Assembly (NCBI GenBank): GCA_905221605.1
Contig: CAJNDS010002800.1
Location: forward strand, 145,948-209,947
Direction: 5' to 3'
Origin: Symbiodinium natans
Taxonomy: Eukaryota > Sar > Dinophyceae > Suessiales > Symbiodiniaceae
DNA: 64,000 bases
This document shows positions 25,398 through 38,509 of this stretch, piece after piece. Within the stretch, counting starts at the first letter, position 1; the number at the start of each line of letters is the position of its first letter. A program made the position numbers and the translations under genes. The notes under the pieces were generated by a model. It was given only the letters and a program-made list of their open reading frames with translations. It did no database searches and had not been told where the DNA came from.

Positions 25398-26860
25398 GCC
25401 GTGAGTTGTGACACAAGAGGCCAGTACATCATAGCGCATCCTATGTCTGAATCCGTTCCGAGGCCCAGGCCCAGGCCAGAAGGAAGGATGACTCGGCCGA
25501 GCTGTGCCCCAGCAGAGATAATCCGAGGACTCTGCAAGCCTGCATCTGTTCGGAGACAGCTGAAAGCCATTAGAGACGCGCCAAATGTGCCGTGTGCTCT
25601 CGTGCACACGTCCGAGCATGTCCTAGCAACAAGGATGTCTCGCCCCTGCGACCAACATGGTGCCCATGAGTTTACATGCGGTTACATGCATGTGACGCGC
25701 ATGCATCCACCTGCCCAGCTCGGCTCCACCCTTTGCGTCTGCCCAGTCGAGAACGATTCTGGGCCTCCTTGGGCGTGGCCGGCAACGGCACGGTTGTCGT
25801 GGCCTCCTGCAGCCGCTGCGGGGAGGCGTGCCTGTTTTCCTCTACGATCTTTCTGATGTGTGTTTTGGGTTCCTTGGGTGCTGGCTGTGCTAGGGGAGGG
25901 ATAGTAAGCGAGAGCCGTGCCTGAGCATTGAGCCAAGTTGAGCCCGCCCCTACCATTTTGACCTCTCAGGCCTGAACCGCCCAAAAAGCTCTGAGAAGCT
26001 GAGAAGTGAGCTTCAAGAGTGAGGTTGAAATGGAGTCGGAGGAGATGTCCATGAGCCTAGCCAGTTCTAGAGGGTGGACTGCCGGACGTAGCCTTGAAGC
26101 TTGGAGATGCTCTTTGTTCTCAGGAAGCGAAACAAAGTTCTCCCTTCAACGCTTGTGGGCTGTATGGCTGCGGGAGACTGCAACAGTTTGACCAGGATTT
26201 GGAATTGGGGCATAGGGTTGTTGCTGTCTGCTTTGCAGCTTGTCCAGAACTCAGCGACGTCGTAACACCACACTCAAGTCCTTCCACTCCCGTTTAGTCG
26301 GGTTATTGCCTGCAACGGGTTGTGGATGTGGGTCAACCCTTAAACTGCCAGACTTCAGACTTCAGGACGACGCTACCGGCCCACCCGCAACGGCTCATGG
26401 ATGTGGTGTCGCTGGCGAGAGCCAAGGTTTTCATGGGCGAAGAACTTGCTTCAGGGCTGGTTGGAGTTGTGCCCCAGGGCTGGTCGGAGTTGTGCCGAGT
26501 AGGGAGTTCCAAAACTTTCGTCATTCAGGGGATTATCATCACCGCCGGTGCCTTTTTGACAACTGTCACACATTCCAATTTAAGATCTCCTGTTGCTTCA
26601 GGGCAGATGGCGCTGGCCCAGACTCCTGCGCAAGCGCTTGCGCCGGAAGTCTGATCGAAGGTGGGCTGCCGCTTGTCTTTCACAGCGCGAGGCGAAGCCC
26701 GACAGAGCACAAATGAGCTCGGCAGCTCCACCCAACATGAGTGCCAGTGTCGTGCGAGGGGTAGGACCTCTCGGTGAGCTTGAAGCCCGAAAGCCGCCCA
26801 TCTTCACCACGCCAGACCTCATCTAGAAAGAGACTGAGCCTTCTTCGCCCTCTTCTGGAC
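25398..26860. other. No convincing gene
   Basis: Frames of 90-158 codons exist, but their composition is not protein-like and opposite strands are equally open. Confidence 0.4.
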
Positions 26861-26869
26861 CTGGGCTCC

Positions 26870-26955
26870 GAGGAGATTATGCAGATGCTTCCCGCCGGCC
26901 AGCGTGCGCGGGAGGCACAGGAGAGCCTGCAGCATGAGCTTCACGGGCTTCCCTC
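26870..26955 (+). CDS. Weak exon candidate
   Basis: The frame reads EEIMQMLPAGQRAREAQESL then QHELHG, an amphipathic acidic/basic helix. Splice sites are not fixed and no family is recognised. Confidence 0.25.
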
Positions 26956-27186
26956 CTGCGACCCCCTTTGTTTCATGTGCTGGTATATGCTGTTTCGCTT
27001 TCAGACAGGGAGGGGGAGGGAGAGAGAGAGAGAGGAAAATGAATCGGGCCGCCCGACAGAGGGGGGTTAGGTGCACAGAAAGAAAGAAAGGATTCATTTT
27101 CATGAGCGCTGGGACCATCAGGTTGAGGTGTAGGGGGCCTGAAAAATCAACAGAAGAAACGTGGACAACGGGAGAGGGATCATATT

Positions 27187-27294
27187 ATGTGTGTATATAT
27201 ATATGTATGTATATATAGATACATACATTCATACATACACTGTATATGTACATGTATGTATGTATGTACGTACGTACGTATGTATGTATGTATA
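27187..27294 (+). repeat. (ATGT)n/(ATAC)n/(ACGT)n tetranucleotide tract
   Basis: Imperfect TATG/TACA tetramers include the palindromic ACGTACGTACGTA; the tract could fold into a hairpin. GA runs at 27012-27035 precede it. Confidence 0.9.
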
Positions 27295-28239
27295 AAAGTC
27301 TAGATGTATGGACAGGGGAAAGGGACCCTGGCAATAAGAACTGTGGAGGACATGTTCACGAATGCTTAACTCTCTCCAAACATCAGCCTGATCTGTCTTG
27401 CCTTTGGTCGCAATGGATCCTTCTCTCTCGACCCGCCTTGTCCTCCCAGTGGCGTTGATGATAATCGAGGGTGTGCCGGAACCCCTCCCGGGCTTGGGCT
27501 TGAATCTCCTATGCTTGGTGTTTGACTGTCTCTGGGATTTGGCTTCGATTTAGCCCGCAAGCTATCTCTGACTAAGAATTTTGGATGCCTGCTGGGCGAT
27601 CCGCGGCTAGGCGGGTGGAAAATCAAAACAAGAACAGCTGCAGGACCAAGCGCCGGTAACTCCACCGCTGTCATTGGCAGCCGCCGCTGGGGCTGACCGG
27701 AACCACCGCGTGGTGATCCTTACCTCGTGCATGGAGGCCACATGTGGGCTTCGACTGGCAGTTGAAGGCTTTGGGGGCGTGAGCTCTTCATGTTCTTGGA
27801 GGGTTATGTCGTGGCGCCTCGCATCAATCAGTTTGGCTCTATACTCTATACCCTTCCTGGAGATCAAGTTTGCCTTCGTTAGTGTCATCCTTCTTTCGTT
27901 CTGTCTCTCGTTCGTCACGTCCTTTGCTTCTGTCGACGTCCGCCTTCCCTGGCTGACGTGCGCATTTTGCTCGCGCGCTGCATCATCACACATCGATGAG
28001 GGACTGTTTCGAAAACAGAGATTCGACAGCCTCGTGGCAAAGCATCCTACACTCCGTGCCTGGTGATCTCCCAACGTCGCGCTGGCCTTCTGGTGCAGCA
28101 GGGTTTTCGCAAATGCCGCGTTGCGACGCAGTTCTGCCGGTCACGAGTACAAACGTGTTCATGGAGAGGTTTACGCAAGCGCATTTTCAGCATGAGCAAC
28201 CTACAACTTGCAGAGTCCTCCAGAGCCCAAGCGCGTCCG

Positions 28240-30770
28240 GCGGAGGGGCGCAGCTCACGTCATTCCGTAGCGAGTGGATGACGATGAGGCACCATGCGGC
28301 CCCCGAGTTCTTCCGTGGGAACTACGTAGGAACTGCGTGCATTGCGCACCTGGTCTCCTTGAACCGTTTTGTACCTCACACATGAAACCAGCTTGGTCGA
28401 GGTTATTGGCCGACAATTCTCATAGAAAAGCGGAATCTTGAGGCACGACAATGAACAGAGATGTCCGTTCTTTCATGCAGTCTTTTGGTGTTTGGCGTAG
28501 TGCGCCTCTGTGAACAAGCTGTAACTCGCTAGGGCTTCAGGCTACGAGCGCTGCTCAAACCGAGTTTTGAAGAAGATTCATGTTGAGGTGTTCGGAGTTC
28601 GGAAACGTTCTGGGAGGACCACTACTTCCTGACCTACTGCGGCCCTCTTTTCGTGAGTGTTGCAGAAACCTTCGACCTCTTTGGCGCTAACGCGGCTTGG
28701 ATGAGATCCAGAGCCTTTGGGCCCTGAATTGCTGGCGCACCTCAGAGCCACACCATGTGCGTAGGGAAACTTTCCATGGACATTCTGAGCTCCTTTGCCG
28801 TATTCTTCCGGCAAGGCCCGCCTCCATGTAAGAGAGCTTGGGGCCGTCTAGGGGCAAAAGGTTAGGGGAGCTGCTTGTGTTGGCCCCTTCTGAAAAGCGG
28901 CACTAGCCTCAAAAAGGTTTGGAGATGTTTGGAGGGTTTGGGCCCAGGCCGGCTCGGACCTCGTCATGGGCCTCGTCTCCGTGGTGGGCGTGACCACCAA
29001 ACTTCTGGAGGTGACCGCGAAAAATTTGTTGGGCTTAATTTGCTTGCAGGGGTTGGACAGGGTTGGCTATCGGAGCTTTAAGTTTCCTCGGCTCGGGGGA
29101 TTTAATGTGCGGGGCTGCATCCTGTTCAGGGCAAGGAGTATGGTAGTGGCAGAAGGCAGCAAAGATCATGTCCTAGATCTTGCCGATGGCCGCAGAAGAA
29201 GCTGCGAAGTTGCCATTGAATCAGGAAAGCAAGGCTCGGACTCGTCTTTGGTGTCTCTGGGTCGCTTTTGTCTTGCTCAGGTTGTGACACAGTCGATGCC
29301 CTTTGTGGAGTTCGTCCCTTTTGAAGCAGCTGGGCTTCAAGAAAGGAATCCGCAATCAGGGTCAGTCCCCTTCTGTCTACGGAGAAATCTCTCTTTTGCA
29401 CTTCTAGAGTCGACCACGCCTTACCTGAATTGCCTGAGCCCAAGCTCTGAGATTAATTGGGAGCCAGAAGAAAAGCTGACTCAGGAGCATGACCAGTACC
29501 TGAGCGACCATTCGGATCCCTTCGAAGCAGAGAACTACCGAAAACTGACCTACCAGCCCTTGAAGCTGCTGGATATGGGATTATGGGATCTCAGTGATGT
29601 CATGTTAAGTTCTCTTCTTGCTCTCGCTTGTACAGCATAAACGTTGCCGTTAGCCACACTCGTCGGCCAAGGCCTTCTGCAACCCGTAAGGGCAGGGCAG
29701 AGGGAGGGGAGCACGAGCGAGGGAGCGAGCTTGTGCTACCGAATGATTTCTAATGCCCTTGCGCAGAGAAGTCCAACAAAAGCAAGCAGTCGTGAGCCGT
29801 GTGCCTGTCGATGCCCGTTTGTGCTGAGGCTGTACCAGTACCTCTGGCTGTGGCGCCACAAGCTCGTCCACATCAAGGATCAGAACTTTAAACCCCGATC
29901 CTAAACCCTAAACAAAGCTTGTGTCACGGCGGGTCGCTTGCGTCGCACGAGAGATTCGTCAGCAAAGGACGGAACTGCAATCCGACATGGGCATTCAAAC
30001 CTCCATCACAGTGACCAACACCATGCACAGGAGATAGCCTATATCCTCTGCATGGACTCAGACATGCTCGTGGCCACACGGCTCTTCACTTGGGTTTCAG
30101 GCTTCAGAACCGAAAAAATGGGGATATGTCGTTAAGTTGAGATGTTGGATTGTGTGGACCGCCTGGCCCTTTTGGGCCTTGAACGGTAAGAGAACACTGC
30201 GGCGTATTTTACAAGTACTAGCCTTTCAAAGAGATGTCTTGGAAATTTTCAGAAATTTTGGCAAACGCGCTTCGGGCCGATTCCGGGACATCGTCGGAAG
30301 CCTTCTCAGCCTGACGTTTCCCACGATCAGCCTCGCAGGTCCGGCCTTTCATGCACGTCCTGGAGCTGCTGTCGCAGTGGCTGTGAGAAGAACGAGGTTA
30401 AGGTATGTTAAGGTTTCCAGGGCAAAGACGACCTCAACCATACCATGCCATACCGCACTGGAAGCACTGAGATGGCACGAGATCCTCTCAAGTCCGAGAG
30501 CTGAACTGACAAGAACTGGTAGGGGCTCGTGCTGCGCCAAACTCTTGTACGGTTCTGATACTTCTCAGCTGAGTAGAAGAGAGCCGCTGGGCAGAGGATG
30601 CTCTCCCAGATTTGCGCTGGGACGTTGTCTTGAGTCTTGATCAGAGGCTCGAGGTCGACGTGTCGTTCTCCTACTATGACGGTACCCGGCATGTTCCGTG
30701 GGGCACGCCGGAGGAGTTGGCTGTCACGAAGAAGAGCCGTAGCTGTACGGGGTTTGATTCGCTTTGAGCC
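28240..30770 (+). CDS. Exon series of an unrecognised gene with a DSD motif (possible glycosyltransferase)
   Basis: Coding-like segments in order: about 28263-28370 (TMRHHAAPEFFRGNYVGTAC); about 28600-28652 (ETFWEDHYFLTYCGPLF before TTC|GTGAGT); 29281-29358 after CTCAG|G (VVTQSMPFVEFVPFEAAGLQ); about 29408-29600 (WEPEEKLTQEHDQYLSDHSD then AENYRKLTYQPLKLLDMG); about 29825-29880 (LYQYLWLWRHKLVHIKD); about 30031-30075 after ACAG|G (EIAYILCMDSDMLV); and about 30600-30740 (DQRLEVDVSFSYYDG). Hydrophobic residues before DSD are typical of the metal-binding DxD of GT-A glycosyltransferases. That single motif is the only basis for the suggestion. Joins were not solved and the segments may belong to more than one gene. 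Confidence 0.35.
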
Positions 30771-30895
30771 GGGATATCCAGCACGGTTGATGGCTACGAG
30801 TCGCACAGCCTTCGGTTTGATGCACCGCTGCCGGGCGTAGCAAGGGCTTTAGCAAAGCGGTTTTGGAGCAGTGTTTTGCAGGGCCCTGTTTTTCT

Positions 30896-31170
30896 TTGGC
30901 TCGGCTTGGCTTGGATCAGGGTGTTTTGCTTCCCAACACATACGAGTCTGCTCCAAACCCAAGCCAAGCCGATCCCGAAACCCAAGCCAAACCACCAAAA
31001 CCAAGAGCCCAACCGAGGAAAAAGTAGACGCTCCGCACCCAAGCCAAACCAGCCAACCTGAGACAAGCCAAAGCACGTAGGACTTAGGAAAAGTACAAGA
31101 AAATTTTAAACGGGTAAACCCTGCACCCGAGCCAAGCCAAGTCGCACCAAAAGCCAGCCCTGCACCCAAA
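30896..31170 (+). repeat. Degenerate CCCAAGCCAA repeats with an inverted copy
   Basis: Many variants of CCCAAGCCAAACC and GAGCCAAGCCAAG follow one another. A reversed version (GGCTCGGCTTGGCTTGG) sits at the left edge. Open frames here translate the repeat. Confidence 0.6.
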
Positions 31171-33740
31171 AAACGCCCACCGCCAAAATTGCGATGTTTT
31201 CTTCATCACGTCCCAATTGAGGTAACCGAGGTTCCAGCACAAACTCTGTAAGATCACCGAGGGCCTTGCTTCCCAAGCAAAGCCCATGCCAAGCTTCGAG
31301 CCCCCTTTCCCTCTTGACCACACAATTCACGCCCAGCCAGTCTCCATTTTGCAGCTTTTGGGGCATCCGCTTACTTCATTCTCGAAACAAATCGTCCTGT
31401 GGATTTCGTTGTAGAGACGGATGGTGTTTTGACACTTGGCTTTAGATTCTCGTCAGCTGAGGCAGAGCAGGCAGACAGGTTCAGCAGAAACCGCGCAGTC
31501 CCAATACCCCCCCACACCCCCTCAGGCCAACCATATGAACTGAGAAATGGACTAAATTCTTGAAGTATTCTTGTTGATTGTAGCGATATGCTTTGCCGCG
31601 ATCGTCATTATTCGGGGTTGGCGCTGCGCTGTGGGGCTGAGAGGGTGACGCCGACTGCACCAGTGTGCACGTTTTGCTGATGATTGGTGGCCATCTTTGT
31701 GTGGATGCGGATAGCGGCATGTAGCAGTATTTAGCGGAGAACCGAGGAGGGGCCTGGTGCGACTGCAGGGTGGGCTACTCATCATGCGGAGCTTTGGCTT
31801 GAGTAAGGCCAGGTAAGTGCAGGCTTCATCAAGATGTAAATCAGGGCTTTTCTAAGGGTTCCATGTGGTCGCAAAACTACAGCTATGGGCAGTACACAAA
31901 CAACTTGACACCCTGTAGCCATAAGCTCAAGCGCTCACGCAACACAAAAACGAATCAGCGTTCTCCTAACGTCGGTTAGGTTGGTCTGGGTTAGGAGGGA
32001 CACACTCTGTTCAAAAGTGTGTGTGTGTGTGTGCGAATTCACATGTTGATGTTTCATGCTCGGTCTTCCGGTCGCGTGGGGAGAGGGGTCTCAGACACTC
32101 TGATCAGCCTGCTCACCCCAATGCTAGAGCATCGAACTGAAAAAGGAGACATGTGCACAAGCGAGCTGAAGTTGCAAGAAGCTGCTGGCTCATCCTTGAG
32201 CTTAGGAACTCCGTCGAGGCGCTCCAATGGTTTGCCACCTGGGTGCCTCGGACGTCGAGACTCTGACATAGTGACATATTGGACATATTGCGCACGATTG
32301 CGCACCTCTCATGCTTACAACATTGGAACCCAAACCACCGAAGATAGCCCAAGCGCAAGGAGTCCCTGACCGAAAGCGTCTACTTCGAGCGGGAAGCGGA
32401 GGGCCACCTCGGGGACCGCTGGCGAGACCTCCTACAGGACTTCAAAGGCCAGGGGGGGCAGTCAACCGAAGTCAACCCTAAATGGTGTTCTAAAGTGTTG
32501 TAAACTCTGTAGAAATGTGTAGACGTTCACTGCGAGCGCTGTGTCAAAGAAGACTCGCGTGGCCCCGTCCATGTCCAATGATTGATAGCCCCAGGGCCAT
32601 CGCAAGCCGCCCTGGCTTTTCTGCTGACGCGGAGCGAGCTTGAAGTGATGCCGCTAGCCATGGTTTTGGGTGTGACTACAGTGGGCAATTATATGAAGAG
32701 TTATAGGCATTCGACTTCCAAGCGTTTTTGGATGATATGAGAAGGGTCGGAGTTGCTGTTGTTCAGGCCGCAGCTGAGGCAGAATGTGAGTCAATGCTGT
32801 AACACCGTGCGCGTCATTGAGCAACTGGGCAAGCAGTGACTGAGTCAATTCCTTACACAGTGGCTCTTAGTCTTCCGTTTCTTGCTTTTAAAGCCGGAGC
32901 GCTTCTTGCAGCGCACTTCCCCCGCGTAGACCTACCCGTAAGGCGTTTTGACGTCCCAAACCCGGCAGCCTCAAATTCCGGAAGTCCGGACAGCGAGCTG
33001 AAAGGCCAAGTTGGGCCAAGCTGCTCAGGGTTGGCGTTTGGGTTGGGTGAAGCCAAGTGGGCATCAGCCAAGGCTGGCGGCGCTGCGAAAAGGCGATCCT
33101 CCAGTTCCCGTTACCATGTTTGGCTACTCGGTTCACATTGGTACTTCTGACCCTGGAGTTGTGCATTGCAAAGGCTGTGTCAACGACTGGCCTTAGAAGC
33201 CAGAGCCCCACATTTCTGTGCATCGAGCACGCTCGTTTGATGTTTGCAAAGGAAGGCTTCTTCCCGCCGCACAAGCTACGGGCCAGCTGGGTTTAGGGTT
33301 TAGGGCTTCTTAGGGGTTTCCGTTGTTCGTCGGCTTTTTCAGCCTCAAAACCTATAGATTTTCAAATCGGAGCCTGAATTGCACCTTGAAGGACTTATTC
33401 ATCAGGGGCCATTAGAAGATGTTAAATGGCCCTATTGCTAAAGATCTTAAGCTTTGCAAACCAGGCCCCGATTTAAAAACTTAAAGGTTACTTTGTGGAT
33501 TTTGCAAAATCTAAATCCGCCGGGGCATCAATCTTACCTCGCGGAAATTGACAAATGATTTAACAGATTAGGCAATTTCTAAAATTTAAAAGCCATATTA
33601 CAAATAATGCAATGCACAACTTAAAAGAAGATTAAACACACTCAACATTTTTTGACCGGAGAAGCACGAAAGCTAGCGTAGCTTGAGGGGTGTGAATTGA
33701 ATGGTTCAACGCAAAGGGTGGGGGGGGTGAGCGTTTGTTG
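31171..33740. other. No convincing gene; AT-rich pocket at its end
   Basis: Scattered short frames only. TTTAGGGTTTAGGG occurs at 33292-33305. From about 33330 to 33660 the sequence becomes visibly AT-rich with many TTTAAA/TTAAAG words. Confidence 0.4.
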
Positions 33741-33744
33741 GGCT

Positions 33745-33905
33745 CTCTCTCTCTCTCTCGCTCTCTCTTTCTTTCCTTCTCTCTCCGTCTAGCAGAAGGC
33801 GAGGAAGGGAAGAGGAGAGGGAGGCTGAGAGAGAGAGAGAGAGCGCAGGAAGAAACAGACAGGGGTTACGTGCACAGGAATACAGGAGAGAGAGAGAGAG
33901 GAGAG
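33745..33905 (+). repeat. (CT)n then (GA)n tracts
   Basis: A CT-rich run at about 33745-33790 is followed by GA runs near 33829-33843 and 33888-33903. The two types are complementary and could pair. Confidence 0.85.
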
Positions 33906-35154
33906 CCAGAACACGTTTTCTGGGGGCGGGCCTTCCGGGGGCTAAGTGCGCAGGAGGAAGAGAGTGAGGGAGAGGGAAAGGTCAGAGGGCCTTGGGCGTC
34001 TGGGACCCAGGGCTTCAGGCCATGTCTGTTTAGGTTTTGGAGTTCTGGGTTTTGGCGCTTCGAGGCCTGAGAACTCGTGTCGCGCTGCGTCTCCGATTGC
34101 TGTGTGATAAAGTATTCCCAAAAAGGTTACGTAGCTTTAGATGCATAAGAGGAGGACACGCCAAATGATACGTCAAGGTCCATGCCACATATCCTTCTCC
34201 TGCCTCCGCACTCCAACCAAAAAACATCCCAGTAGAAGCAAATATTAAATAGACAACGCCCACAAAATGCCGCGCCCCAACTCAAATCTGCATTGTCCAA
34301 GTCGCGTTGCCTGACCAGCTAAGGCTTGCCAACGCAATATGTGACCCTCGTTTGCCATTGTGCAAGCCCGAAGCCTTCAGCCGTGAACAACCCTCATTCT
34401 GGCCGACAGGTTAGTCATAGTGGCTTCTGTGTAGGATGCACGTTGCGGCCCATATATGGTTGTTGTTGTTGTTGTTGTACTTGATGTATTCAAAGGGAGA
34501 ACAAGGCTACTTGCAAACCCCTACAGGGTTCCTAGCTTGATGAGGAGCGCAAAGTCTGCAAGGATTAACGGCCGTAGTTTAGGATGTAAATCTCCAAACA
34601 AGCAGGGACAGACCCCTTGCGATCCAGAGCCTTACAAGTCAGATGAGCATGTTGAGAAGCTTAGCTGGGCCTAGCTTCTTGAAGCACTTTGGGCACGTTG
34701 CAAAGGCACGTAATCTTGCCGCCCTAAGCCCTAAGCTTCTCTAGGGACCCCAGATGTGGCAAGGAACGATGCCGAGTCGACCGAGGACGGCGCACTTCCC
34801 AAGACGGCGCACTTGATCCATCTGAAAGGCTCCCGATTGCTGATTGCTAAGGCTGTGTGGTTGGCTCGAGCCATGTGCGTTACGAGTCTTACGAGAAATT
34901 CCAGCGGGTGGCGGTTCTTGTTCAATTCCACACAGCTTGCGCGTACCGAAAATGGAACACCGATGGACGAATGACCGATCACAAAAATGTAGCAGGGGCC
35001 TAACGCGGCCTATTTTTGCACCTTTTGCCTTCGCCAAAGCCGAGTTTGACACGCCGATTTGCTGCACTCCAAGCTTCTTGCGCTTGTCTTGTTCCTGAAA
35101 GACAAGGTCCATCATGAGCGTAGCACTTCGGATGTTCAAGGAGGAGCATTGTAC

Positions 35155-35175
35155 TCTCTCTCTCTCTCTCTCTAT
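35155..35175 (+). repeat. (CT)n microsatellite
   Basis: A pure CT dinucleotide run. Confidence 0.9.
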
Positions 35176-35709
35176 CTCGCTTTCTCTTTCTCCCTCCCTC
35201 TCCTCTGGGACAGTGCCCGAGAAAGGATGGCTGGCACAATGACAATAGAACCATTGCAACAGGGGAGAGGGGGGAAGAGCGGAACGCAGCTGGAACATCA
35301 GCAGCCATCTTGCGGATTTAGAGGTTTGAAGTTTCAGCTGTACTTAGGTTGTAGTGCTCGGCAGGGTTCCAGGTCAGAACATTATCAGTCTTGATGTGTT
35401 CAGAGAAGAGAGATGCGCGCGCTATCCTCGATTCTCGACTATAAAGCATTAGAGTTTAAGTTGGTTGAGCCGTTGGCATTTGCAGAGACATTCACCGCAG
35501 AACAATGAACTCACTGTCTTTGGGGGCCGGGGGGAGTCCCCAAGGAAACCCGACACCTTTCTCTCGTTTTGCTTGTCTACCATAGTGCCACAGTGGGTTT
35601 CAAGCAACTTTCGAGCTCCAAGAAACCAAGACATTCAACTGGCCTTTCGCAGGCATATGGTGGCGGAGCGTGCTGCCAGAAGGAGATTCAAATGATTCAG
35701 AAAAGATGA

Positions 35710-35743
35710 GAATATATACATATATATATATACACACATATTT

Positions 35744-35776
<33 letters not shown>
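35710..35776 (+). repeat. (TA)n followed by a 32-base G homopolymer
   Basis: A TATA/CACA-type run at 35711-35740 leads into 32 uninterrupted G at 35745-35776. Such length is prone to assembly error and to G-quadruplex formation. Confidence 0.9.
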
Positions 35777-35780
<4 letters not shown>

Positions 35781-37376
35781 AGAGTCTCTAATGATGAGTG
35801 TGCTAGCAGGGCTAACGAACAGACGACTGACTAGACAGGACAGCGAAGATACCCAGGGAGTATTTGTCATGTTTGTCGATGATAGTGAAGCATTCTGAGG
35901 GTTTTTACACAGAACTCACGGCAAAGTGACTCTTCGCACCACCGGTCAGACTCTTAGACTTTCCTCCAGGAAAAAAGAATGTGACAGCACCGACGAGAAC
36001 TTACGAGTGGAACCGCGAAGCCTTCGACTTGCGACTTGGTCCCCAAGCCTTTTGCAGTGCTTAAAGCCGTTGCGCCTTTTCAAAGCATCTGCACGAAGAC
36101 GCCCCAGTGGACCTTTAATATCACCAGCCGGTCCCCCTTGCGAGGCCCGTCAATGCTGAACCGCTTGACACATCGAAGTCACTCTTGATGGCCTGTACTC
36201 CCAACTGTGGCGCTCGTTAGCACCCCGATTCCCTGCTGAATCCCCATGCCCTCCCAAACTTCATTGAATTCGTGAGCTTGTCAAGGTGGGAGAGGCACTA
36301 CGCCGCCAACCTCAGCTCAATCTCATGTTCTTGGTTTCGAGGGTTGAGTACTGAGAGATGAGACTTCTGTGTGGGAGAGAGGTTTGCCTTGAAGCTTCAG
36401 AGTCTGTGAAGGCTTAGGGCTGCGAGCTTGCTATGCCAACTTGGGGAAACAGTGCAGGCCTTCGCTTTCCGGCCTCCACCTGCTGGTCTGTACGTACAAA
36501 GAGAGCCTTCACAGAGATCAGGACTTAAGTCCTATGCTGTACCTTCGGGGAGGTTCGAGGTACGACGAGGTGTCCATCTTAGGACGGCAGTAGTATCCAG
36601 GTATCCCATTGAAACGTGTGTGCGATCGTTGCGGTGCTTCCCTGCTTTCTGTTTGTGATACGTGATAGACGTGTTCTCGGGTTTCTTCCTTCAAGGAAGG
36701 CCAACACAAAGCCGGACAGGAAACCGAGCCCTGAGCCTCGAAATGAAAAAAAAAATGTCCAAGCCTACTAACTTGTACCGAGGCCACTTTCCTGGAACTG
36801 CTCCGACAGCGCGGGCGCCCTAGATCTCAGATCTCAGTCCAGGGCAGCTACGCCGTTCAGAATGCTTTTGAAACAACGCATCAGGGTATGGGGGGGTGGT
36901 AGATTGAAAGAAGACTTGGGATCGGGCTTTCCACTGCAAGGGGTGAGCGTCTACGGTGCAGCTTCCTGGGTTATCTGGGGTGTTGAAGTACATCGCCCGC
37001 AAGTACAGCCTGCTACACTAGCCTCCGTCCCACCCAGATCATATGCACAATGCACAGTGGCTGTTCTGCCCTGAACTTTACATATCGTCAACTACAGATG
37101 CGTCAAGCATTCATGTCGTCTGAGACTTTGTATTTTGTTGCGTTCTGTTTCGCGCGTTTTGCGTTTTGTTTTGCAGTGGCGCCGTACTGAGATATGATGA
37201 ACCTTGGTTTGCCTATGAAGCAATGGCTGGGAAGCCCCCCGACGCTTGAAAAGCTCAGCTCCAAGCTTTGAGGCGGTATCCATCTCGACTTTCCGCGGTG
37301 AGCGTGCAAAAAAAGGTGCATATTCGCAAGTCAGGGTTGTCCTGCGACTCGATACAACTCCATACCATTTCAATAC

Positions 37377-37442
37377 CTTGAGATCGGCCTCACCGATGAC
37401 TGTGGAGTCTCGGAGCTTTTTTCTGGTGATCGAAGACCGAAC
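37377..37442 (-). CDS. Minus-strand exon candidate, 22 codons
   Basis: Read on the minus strand, CTTCAG|G opens a 66-base frame, VRSSITRKKLRDSTVIGEAD then LK, which closes at AAG|GTATTG. The clean acceptor, the GT donor and the whole number of codons support a real exon. The DSTVIGEADL text recalls a C2-type domain strand, but that is a guess. Further minus-strand coding-like text (VEMDTASKLGAELFKR) lies near 37240-37290. Confidence 0.35.
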
Positions 37443-38509
37443 CTGAAGGATGAGGTCTTGCCCTTGAAAACATGCACATTGCAGCCTGTGGATGTAAGCC
37501 GCAGCGTTGAGGTTTCCAGTGGCCTTCTCAGGGCTGTGTGTTGCAGTGCACGTTTCAAGGAAGCAAGCAAGGACATGGTGCCCACCTCCGCTGAGAAGCT
37601 CACACAGCGCAACCTCCAAAGCCACAGGCTTACACCCCAAAAACCCTACCTAGCCCAGGTGGACTCGACTGCATACCCTACTAGCTGTTGGCAATTGCCC
37701 CACGCTGCCCCACAGCTCAGCAACTGCCGTCCGCTGCAATGAACGGGCCCTCAGCACGGGCCTTGCGCGAGGCACGGGTTCTGTTGTTCGCCGCTCGCAA
37801 GACCCACCAAAAAAATGCACACTAGCATTTGCTAACCATCTCCAATTGTCCGTGCTGCAACTTCTCAAAGACCAGGGTGTAGAAAGGAGAGCTTTGGGGG
37901 TTTCTGGTCGTAAGGCGCCCTGAAGCAGCTTTTGCAGACATGAAGCGCAACTTGCAGGAAGATCGCTATTGAGCTATTCTTTGTTGTAGTGGCGTGGTGG
38001 AGTCGCACCACGGTTGTGGATCATGGTTGAGTTCTGTTCCAGCCAAAATGTATTGTTTCATCAAGAGAATGGCACATTCGGATTGCTTGCCAGCAAATCC
38101 CTCCCTACCCTGAAAGCCCTCGTCGCCTTCAGCCTAGGATTTAGAAGCCCGACTTGCCAAAACCAAACTAACCCAAACACCCAAAAGCCCGCAGCCATAG
38201 TGCAGGGCGGCATCGGAGGTTCGATCCCCTACAAGGTTGGGGTCACGCCCAGCGGCCCAGACGGGACTTTGGCGATTTGGGGCAGCTGACATGCACTGCT
38301 CACGGACAGGCTTTCCAAGCCTGAAGGTGAAGTAGGAACTCTCGAGCCTCAAAGAGCCTCAACAGGTCCGGAACTGGAACATTTGGCATTTGGACTATGA
38401 AGCGAAGCACCCCCAAAGCCGCCTAAAGCTGCCAATTGAGTCTGTTTCTTCTGTGAAATCCCCCCGTAGATCCGCGAGCGACGCTTAACAAAGCCTCCGA
38501 AGTTGGTCC

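Noticed and set aside
38200-38240. Possible tRNA from a GGTTCGATCCC box
   Set aside because: No matching A box, acceptor stem or anticodon arm could be folded around it.
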